From: Kineosporia babensis | Lineage (GTDB): Bacteria; Actinomycetota; Actinomycetes; Actinomycetales; Kineosporiaceae | Reading direction: 5' to 3' | Length of the DNA stretch: 64,000 nt | Assembly (NCBI RefSeq): GCF_021129305.1 | Contig: NZ_JAJOMB010000017.1 | Coordinates: forward strand, 62,001-126,000 | Part shown: positions 58,575-64,000 of the stretch, piece after piece | How the letters are laid out: every line of letters begins with the position of its first letter | How positions within the stretch are numbered: position 1 is the first letter of the stretch | The notes under the pieces: model-generated | Seen by the model: only the letters and a program-made list of their open reading frames with translations | What the model was told of the DNA's origin: nothing | Databases searched by the model: none | Position numbers and translations under genes: made by a program

Positions 58575-58631
58575 GAACGCCTGCTCCGAGAACCCAGGAA
58601 TTAGCCCTTCCGACGTAAAACCCGGCTGACA

Positions 58632-58702
58632 ACGTCGGGCCGCAACGTAGCTGCAACCTTCCCCGAAATAACGTCGGGCGCAGCTTCGGTCCACCGTCGG
58701 GC
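58632..58702 (+). promoter_or_regulatory. Direct repeats upstream of the aldehyde dehydrogenase
   Basis: ACGTCGGGC occurs at 58632-58640 and 58671-58679, and CCGTCGGGC at 58694-58702. These three same-direction copies fill the gap before the gene and are candidates for binding by the GAF-domain regulator upstream. Confidence 0.4.
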
Positions 58703-58724
58703 CGAAATGAGTCGGAGGTTTTCC

Positions 58725-60248
58725 ATGGCTGTCTTCCCAGCGCCCGGCCAGCCGGGCAGCCCCACCACTTTCGCCTCCCGCTACGACAACTGGATCGGTG
58801 GCCGCCGCGTCGCCCCGGTCAAGGGCCAGTACTTCGAGAACCCCAGCCCGGTCACCGGAAAGACGTTCACCGAGGTCGCCCGGGGCACCGCCGAGGACAT
58901 CGAGCTGGCCCTGGACGCCGCGCACGCCGCCGCCCCGGCCTGGGGCAAGACCTCCCCGGCGGAGCGGGCCAACATCCTGAACAAGATCGCCGACCGGATG
59001 GAGCAGAACCTCGAGTCGCTCGCCGTCGCCGAGTCCTGGGACAACGGCAAGCCGGTCCGGGAGTCCCTGGCCGCCGACCTGCCCCTGGCGATCGACCACT
59101 TCCGGTACTTCGCCGGAGCGATCCGGGCCCAGGAGGGCTCGATCAGCCAGCTCGACGACGACACCGTGGCCTACCACTTCCACGAGCCGCTGGGCGTGGT
59201 CGGCCAGATCATCCCCTGGAACTTCCCGCTGCTGATGGGGGTCTGGAAGCTGGCCCCGGCGCTGGCCGCCGGTAACGCCGTGGTGCTCAAGCCGGCCGAG
59301 CAGACCCCGGCCTCGATCATGCACTGGATCGACCTGGTCGGAGACCTGCTGCCGGACGGTGTGGTCAACATCGTCAACGGTTTCGGGGTGGAGGCGGGCA
59401 AGCCGCTGGCCTCCAGCAGCCGGATCAGCAAGATCGCCTTCACCGGGGAGACCACCACCGGCCGGCTGATCATGCAGTACGCCAGCCAGAACATCATCCC
59501 GGTGACCCTGGAGCTGGGCGGCAAGAGCCCGAACATCTTCTTCGAGGACGTCGCCGCGCAGAACGATGCCTTCTACGACAAGTCGCTCGAGGGCTTCACC
59601 ATGTTCGCGCTGAACAACGGCGAGGTCTGCACCTGTCCCTCGCGGGCGCTGATCCAGAGCTCGATCTACGACCAGTTCCTGGCCGACGGCACCGCCCGGA
59701 CCGAGGCGATCGTGGCCGGCAACCCGCTGGACACCGACACCATGATCGGTGCTCAGGCCAGCAACGACCAGCTGGAGAAGATCCTTTCGTACTTCGAGAT
59801 CGGCAAGGCCGAGGGCGCCCGCCTGGTCACCGGCGGCGAGCGGGCCGACCTGGGCGGCGAGCTGTCCGGCGGCTACTACGTCAAGCCGACGATCTTCGAG
59901 GGCGACAACGCGATGCGGATCTTCCAGGAGGAGATCTTCGGCCCGGTGGTCTCGGTGACCAAGTTCGACAGCCAGGACGAGGCGATGAAGATCGCCAACG
60001 ACACGCTGTACGGCCTCGGCGCCGGGGTCTGGTCGCGCGATATCAACACCGCCTACCGATTCGGCCGGGGCATCCAGGCCGGGCGGGTGTGGACGAACAA
60101 CTACCACGCCTATCCGGCAGCCGCGGCGTTCGGCGGTTACAAGGGCTCGGGCATCGGCCGGGAGAACCACAAGATGATGCTGGACCACTACCAGCAGACC
60201 AAGAACATGCTGGTCAGCTACTCGCCGAACAAGCTCGGCTTCTTCTGA
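58725..60248 (+). CDS. Aldehyde dehydrogenase (acetaldehyde/ExaC-like)
   Basis: A 507-residue NAD-dependent aldehyde dehydrogenase. The catalytic cysteine is Cys302 in [13 protein letters not shown], the general base Glu263 in LELGGKSPN, and [20 protein letters not shown] is the NAD-binding region. The ATG at 58725 has GGAGG 7 bases upstream. The GAF regulator before and the DUF779 gene after it form the usual three-gene neighbourhood of the acetaldehyde dehydrogenases. Confidence 0.93.
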   Translation: MAVFPAPGQPGSPTTFASRYDNWIGGRRVAPVKGQYFENPSPVTGKTFTEVARGTAEDIELALDAAHAAAPAWGKTSPAERANILNKIADRMEQNLESLAVAESWDNGKPVRESLAADLPLAIDHFRYFAGAIRAQEGSISQLDDDTVAYHFHEPLGVVGQIIPWNFPLLMGVWKLAPALAAGNAVVLKPAEQTPASIMHWIDLVGDLLPDGVVNIVNGFGVEAGKPLASSSRISKIAFTGETTTGRLIMQYASQNIIPVTLELGGKSPNIFFEDVAAQNDAFYDKSLEGFTMFALNNGEVCTCPSRALIQSSIYDQFLADGTARTEAIVAGNPLDTDTMIGAQASNDQLEKILSYFEIGKAEGARLVTGGERADLGGELSGGYYVKPTIFEGDNAMRIFQEEIFGPVVSVTKFDSQDEAMKIANDTLYGLGAGVWSRDINTAYRFGRGIQAGRVWTNNYHAYPAAAAFGGYKGSGIGRENHKMMLDHYQQTKNMLVSYSPNKLGFF

Positions 60249-60430
60249 TCGACAGTCGCTCCCCCGAACGCGCGCTCCCGGCTGGGCGGGGGCGCAGGGC
60301 CGCACAACTCCGGTGAGCGTGCCCGCTGCGGGTAGCCCCGCCGGTCGCCCCAAACTGCCGACGCACACAGGCGGATTGGGGTGGCCGGCGGCGGCTTCCG
60401 CGGTGAGACTCAGATGGGAGGTGGTCAACC

Positions 60431-60862
60431 GTGACCGAGGTCGAGGCCGAACTGGCCGACGAGGTGAAGGATGACCCGTACACCAGGGTGGCCTTCACCC
60501 CGGCGGCGGTCGAGATGCTGCGCAAGTTGCGCGCGCAGCACGGGCCGCTGATGTTCCACCAGTCCGGCGGCTGCTGCGACGGTAGTTCGCCGATGTGTTA
60601 CCCCCTGGGCGATTTCCTCACCGGCGACAGCGATGTGCTCCTGGCCGAGCTGCCGCTGGCCGTCGAATCAGGCGAGCCGGAGGAGAAAGTACCGGTCTGG
60701 ATGTCGCGCAACCAGTTCGAGTACTGGAAGCACACGCATCTGACGATCGACGTGGTTCCCGGCCGGGGAGCGGGTTTTTCGCTCGAGGCGCCGGAGGGTG
60801 TGCGGTTCCTGATCCGCTCCCGATTGCTGACCGACGAGGAGTCGAGCGCTCTGAACCACTGA
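60431..60862 (+). CDS. DUF779 protein
   Basis: A 143-residue protein with the DUF779 signature FHQSGGCCDGSSPMCYPLGDF (cysteine pair and later cysteine) and VWMSRNQFEYWKHTHLTIDV. DUF779 genes typically follow aldehyde dehydrogenases; role unknown. GTG start at 60431, with GGAGG upstream. Confidence 0.9.
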   Translation: MTEVEAELADEVKDDPYTRVAFTPAAVEMLRKLRAQHGPLMFHQSGGCCDGSSPMCYPLGDFLTGDSDVLLAELPLAVESGEPEEKVPVWMSRNQFEYWKHTHLTIDVVPGRGAGFSLEAPEGVRFLIRSRLLTDEESSALNH

Positions 60863-60863
60863 G

Positions 60864-60918
60864 AAACCGAACTGGGGACGTGCGTGCGCTCGTCGGGCAC
60901 GGACGTCCCCCATTTGGT
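60864..60918 (+). terminator. Hairpin after DUF779 gene
   Basis: GGGGACGT (60874-60881) and ACGTCCCC (60903-60910) pair, with a further AACCGAA/TTTGGTT arm outside and GTGC/GCAC inside. A likely end of the aldehyde dehydrogenase operon. Confidence 0.6.
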
Positions 60919-61068
60919 TCGTGGTCCGGCAGTTCCCCCAAAGGCTGCGCAGACTCTCCCGATCTGGCCTGCTGGAACGGCGCTCTCCACTCGGCATGAT
61001 GGCGAGGTCACAGCTGCTCGAGGTTCGCAGGGTGACTTTGGGTCCGAACGGGAGGATGTGAGGGCGGG

Positions 61069-61842
61069 GTGGACGAGCGCGACCAGGTGAGCCGGCTGAG
61101 AGAGGGCCGCTCCAAGGAAGCCGGCGAAGTGCATCTGCAACACCGTGACCGGCTCGAGCTCATCCCCCGGCAGCATCCGGTCCCCCGGGTCCGGGTGGGC
61201 ATCGTGGACGATCACCGGCTGATGCTCGACGGGCTCAGTACCTGGCTGACCACCAGGGCCGAGGACCTGGACGTGGTGATCGCGGTCACCGAGTTCCGGG
61301 AACTGGTGCGGCACCCGCAGTTTCCGGTCGACGTGGTGCTGCTGGACATCGATCTGGGCGACGACGTGCCGGCCGGGGCCAAGATCGTCGAGCTGTCCGC
61401 GGCCGGGGTTGCCGTGGTGGTGGTCAGCACGTTCTCCGACCCACGCCGGGTGCGGGAGTGCGTCTCGGCGGGTGCCCTGGGGTACGTGCCCAAGAGCGAG
61501 AACGCCGACGAGATGGCCCATGCCGTGCGCGCGGCCGCTCGGGGCGAAGGGCACGTGACCCCGGCCTTGGCGGCGATGCTGGTGGCCGACGAGCACGGTG
61601 AGCCCGGACCGGCCCTGAGCCCGCAGGAACGCCGGGCACTGGTGCTGTACGCCTCCGGCCTTCCGCTGAAAACCGTTGCCCGGCAGCTGGACATCTCGGT
61701 GGAAACGGCCAAGACCTACCTCACCCGGGTCCGCGAGAAGTACGCGCACGCCGGACGCGAGGCCCGTACCAAGATCGCCCTGCACCGGCGTGCGGTGGAG
61801 GACGGTCTGCTGCACGAGGCACAGGGCCGCAACGACGACTAG
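61069..61842 (+). CDS. Orphan response regulator (LuxR-type output)
   Basis: A 257-residue protein. The first about 40 residues are a charged extension. The receiver domain (about 42-160) has VGIVDDHRLMLDGL, VVLLDIDLGDD as phosphorylation motif and GALGYVPKSE. The LuxR helix-turn-helix follows (LSPQERRALVLYASGLPLKT, VETAKTYLTRVREKY). The GTG at 61069 is a weak choice; a start nearer 61180 would remove the extension. There is no kinase gene beside it, so the partner is encoded elsewhere. Confidence 0.82.
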   Translation: MDERDQVSRLREGRSKEAGEVHLQHRDRLELIPRQHPVPRVRVGIVDDHRLMLDGLSTWLTTRAEDLDVVIAVTEFRELVRHPQFPVDVVLLDIDLGDDVPAGAKIVELSAAGVAVVVVSTFSDPRRVRECVSAGALGYVPKSENADEMAHAVRAAARGEGHVTPALAAMLVADEHGEPGPALSPQERRALVLYASGLPLKTVARQLDISVETAKTYLTRVREKYAHAGREARTKIALHRRAVEDGLLHEAQGRNDD

Positions 61843-61971
61843 TCCCCGGAAAACGGGGCATGCAAACCGGTCGGTAGCCGCCTAGCGTGGGTTATGGCCG
61901 GGACGCCGCGGGGGGTGTCCGGCGAGGCGAGGACCGGGCCCTGCGGATCCGGCTCGGTCCGAGAGCCTCGG

Positions 61972-62011
61972 CGCCGGGCGGCGCCGCGAAGGTTTTCGCG
62001 CCCGCCCGGCG
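61972..62011. terminator. GC-rich hairpin between convergent genes
   Basis: CGCCGGGCGG and CCGCCCGGCG form a 10-bp outer stem, and CGCGAA-GGTT-TTCGCG a 6-bp inner stem. It lies between the response regulator and the minus-strand gene ending at 62040 and can serve both as terminator. Confidence 0.55.
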
Positions 62012-62039
62012 TCTCTCCGACCCAGCTGAGGTGACCAGC

Positions 62040-62366
62040 TCAGCTGATGCGCGACCAGAACTCCGCGCTCACGCCGATACTCTCCAGCCAGCCGGCCTCA
62101 CCGATCTTGACCAGGTCGGCGCCGCGCAGCACCAAGGCGTCGAGAACGTCGAGGCCAGCCGCTACATCAAGGGCGTCGAGCACCTTGGGGACGTCCTCGG
62201 CGGCGACGGTGAGCCCGTAGGCGTACTCGGCGACGTCCTCCCCGAACAGTTCGGTGGCGTTCAGATCCTCGCCGAGGATCACCAGCGCGCCGTCGTCCAG
62301 GTAGGCCTTTACCGTCAGGCCCTCCTCGGACACGAGGGTCACCTCGCGCTCGTCCTCGTCTTCCAT
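62040..62366 (-). CDS. Small acidic protein, 108 residues
   Basis: A very acidic protein (MEDEDEREVTLVSEEGLTV, LNATELFGEDVAEYAYGLTV) with no membrane segment. The ATG at 62366 is used; a longer frame to 62546 overlaps the divergent HAD gene. No family recognised. Confidence 0.65.
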   Translation of the reverse strand: MEDEDEREVTLVSEEGLTVKAYLDDGALVILGEDLNATELFGEDVAEYAYGLTVAAEDVPKVLDALDVAAGLDVLDALVLRGADLVKIGEAGWLESIGVSAEFWSRIS

Positions 62367-62424
62367 AGGTCTAACTGTAGACACGGGGTAAACGGGGGTG
62401 GCTGCGGCAGGGCAGGATGTACGG

Positions 62425-63255
62425 ATGCGAATGGTTGCGTGCGACCTGGACGGCACGATCGTGCGCAAGGACGGCGAGATCTCACCGCGCACCCTGGCCG
62501 CGCTGACCGCCTGTGAACGGCTGGGCATCCACGTCGTGTTCGTCACCGGCCGGCCGCCGCGCTGGATGAACCCGATCGTGCAGATGACCGGCCATCAGGG
62601 CCTGGCGCTGTGCGGCAACGGCGCGGTGGTGCTGAACCTCGCCACCGGCGACGTGGTCAGCAGCCGGGCGCTGCCGCTGCCCACCGTGCTGACCGTCACC
62701 GAGCGGCTGCGTGAACTCATCCCCGGGGCCTCGTTCGCCCTGGAGACGCTGGACGGCTACCGCCGCGAACCCGAGTACATGCCGATCTACACGGCCGACC
62801 CGCACGCTGCCACCGGCCCGGTCGCGACCTTGCTGGACGACAGCCCCACGGTGGTGAAGGTGCTGTGCAAGCAGTCGGCCGAGCACTACGGCGAGCTGGA
62901 CTCCGACGAGCTGCTGGTGCTGGCCCGGGGTGCGCTCGGTGCGCTGGCCGAGGTGGTGCACTCCGATCCGCACAGTCATCTGCTGGAGATCTCCGCACCG
63001 GGCGTGACCAAGGCGACGGCCCTGGCCTGGCTGGCCGGCGAGCTGGGCCTGGCCGCCCCCGACGTGATCGCGTTCGGTGACATGCCCAACGACATCCCCA
63101 TGCTGACCTGGGCCGGGACCGGCTACGCGATGACCGGCGGGCACCCGGACGCGATTGCGGCGGCGAGTCGTCAGGCTCCGCCCTGTGACGAGGACGGGGT
63201 CGCTCAGGTGATCGAGGCGCTGCTGGCCGAACGTGATCACCTCCTCGGAAGGTAG
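62425..63255 (+). CDS. HAD-superfamily phosphatase (Cof type)
   Basis: A 276-residue Cof-like hydrolase. Motif I is ACDLDGTIV (nucleophile Asp7, acid/base Asp9), motif II VFVTGRPP, motif III has KATALAWL, and motif IV FGDMPNDIPML. The cap domain of type C2B lies between. It may dephosphorylate sugar phosphates or cofactors. The ATG at 62425 is close to the divergent acidic gene. Confidence 0.9.
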   Translation: MRMVACDLDGTIVRKDGEISPRTLAALTACERLGIHVVFVTGRPPRWMNPIVQMTGHQGLALCGNGAVVLNLATGDVVSSRALPLPTVLTVTERLRELIPGASFALETLDGYRREPEYMPIYTADPHAATGPVATLLDDSPTVVKVLCKQSAEHYGELDSDELLVLARGALGALAEVVHSDPHSHLLEISAPGVTKATALAWLAGELGLAAPDVIAFGDMPNDIPMLTWAGTGYAMTGGHPDAIAAASRQAPPCDEDGVAQVIEALLAERDHLLGR

Positions 63256-63264
63256 ATTCCGCAC

Positions 63265-64000
63265 ATGGCGGCGGAACGACGGCTGAGTGTGGACTGGCCG
63301 GCCTGCAAGGGCCACGGCCTGTGCGCCGAGCTGGTTCCGGAGCTGGTCACCCTGGACGAGTGGGGCTACCCGATCCTGGCCGACCAGGCGGTGACCCGGG
63401 GTGTGCAGTCGCATGCCCAGCGCGCGGTGGCCTCCTGCCCCACCCTGGCGTTGCTGCTGGTCGAGACCGAGGCCACGAACCGCCTGGTCACGCCCAACGC
63501 CGCCGACCCGATCACCGGCGCGATCAAGGCCGCCACCGGCCCGCAGCCCACCCAACGCCGCACCACCAACCGCTCTACCCCCGCAGCTGCCTCTCCCCCG
63601 GTACCCACCAGAAGGTCGCCGCGCACCCCCGCAACTCCCCTACCGGCTCCGACGCCCATCGCTGCACCAACCTCGGGCCCGAACACCTCCAGCTTCCCTG
63701 CGCAGCCAGCCGACTGGGCTGCACCCCCTGCACCCTCTCCTCCCCTTGCTCCCAGCACGACCCCACCACCGACCCGCCGCAGCCGACGCGCAGCCCAGAA
63801 CCAGACCGGATCCGCCACTGGTTCCCTGCCCAGGCCCGCGACCAACGACCCGATCACCGGCGCCATTCAGGCCGTGACCGGCCCCAACGCCGTCCAGCGC
63901 CGCACCCCGCCCACCGGTATGGCCCGACACGCCACCCCCGCGTACGGCCAGTCCGCACTGGTGCCCGAAGCGCAGACGTACGAACCAGGCGAGAGCTTCT
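63265..64000 (+). CDS. Ferredoxin with Pro-rich tail and two DPITGAI modules (3' end outside window)
   Basis: An open frame of 245 codons that leaves the window. The first 70 residues are a small ferredoxin: CKGHGLC (Cys14, Cys20) and VASCPTLAL give the Cys pattern of 3Fe-4S or 4Fe-4S single-cluster ferredoxins. A Pro/Thr/Ser/Ala-rich linker (about 100-195) is flanked by two copies of the same module, DPITGAIKAATG (about 81-92) and DPITGAIQAVTG (about 200-211), each followed by QRR. Tail-extended ferredoxins are unusual. It is 9 bp after the HAD gene. The electron partner probably lies just beyond the window. Confidence 0.75.
   Translation, partial: MAAERRLSVDWPACKGHGLCAELVPELVTLDEWGYPILADQAVTRGVQSHAQRAVASCPTLALLLVETEATNRLVTPNAADPITGAIKAATGPQPTQRRTTNRSTPAAASPPVPTRRSPRTPATPLPAPTPIAAPTSGPNTSSFPAQPADWAAPPAPSPPLAPSTTPPPTRRSRRAAQNQTGSATGSLPRPATNDPITGAIQAVTGPNAVQRRTPPTGMARHATPAYGQSALVPEAQTYEPGESF

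Overview
The window is a stretch of chromosome from a high-GC actinomycete. The signs are about 70% GC with GTG/TTG starts, a GTP-dependent PEP carboxykinase, two LytR-CpsA-Psr wall ligases, a Bpa-type proteasome activator beside a ClgR/PopR-type regulator and ClpP, and DUF2510 and DUF5710 proteins. The rich c-di-GMP and sensor content suggests a Kineosporia-like organism, but that is inference from gene content and not a proven identification. Both window ends cut through genes: an EamA exporter on the left and a ferredoxin on the right.

Layout. 0-2.6 kb: exporter/LysR divergent pair and a DUF2510 protein. 2.6-7.1 kb: last two steps of the beta-ketoadipate pathway (pcaJ, pcaI, pcaF) and a PcaR-type IclR regulator, with an operator-like site upstream of pcaF. 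7.2-11.5 kb: LuxR-type two-component system followed by a NatAB-like ABC exporter. 11.5-13.7 kb: pckG behind a promoter region with four palindromes. 13.7-19.9 kb: lipoprotein, C-rich gene-free stretch, tRNA-Ser(GCT), and two tandem LCP genes, the first with an N-terminal 13-residue repeat array. 19.9-27 kb: acyl-CoA ligase, histidine phosphatase, ACT protein, HutC-type GntR regulator, G6PDH paralogue, GH5 enzyme. 27-35 kb: two large GGDEF-EAL proteins around a PLP-decarboxylase-fold protein without its PLP lysine, a VOC protein and a DUF5710 protein. 35-39 kb: small membrane proteins, tRNA-Ser(TGA), cysK-cysE, YjbQ.

38.9-48.7 kb is an alpha-glucoside uptake locus, all on the minus strand: LacI regulator, binding protein, two permeases and a GH13 alpha-glucosidase. 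Between the permeases and the glucosidase lie a complete ISAs1-family element (9-bp target duplication) and an AT-richer island with three unusual genes, two of them for secreted proteins. 48.7-53.3 kb holds a PH-like membrane protein and a 1337-residue conservon-type ATPase with a huge disordered tail. 53.4-57.2 kb is a proteolysis neighbourhood (bpa, a small helical protein, a popR-like regulator divergent from a lone clpP). 57.3-60.9 kb is an aldehyde dehydrogenase with its GAF-domain regulator and DUF779 partner. 61-64 kb has an orphan response regulator, a small acidic protein, a HAD phosphatase and a ferredoxin with a repeat-bearing Pro-rich tail.

Most promising leads: the secreted-protein island, the K-to-R decarboxylase-fold protein, the PopR-ClpP module with readable operator boxes, the palindromes before pckG, and the ferredoxin with duplicated DPITGAI modules.
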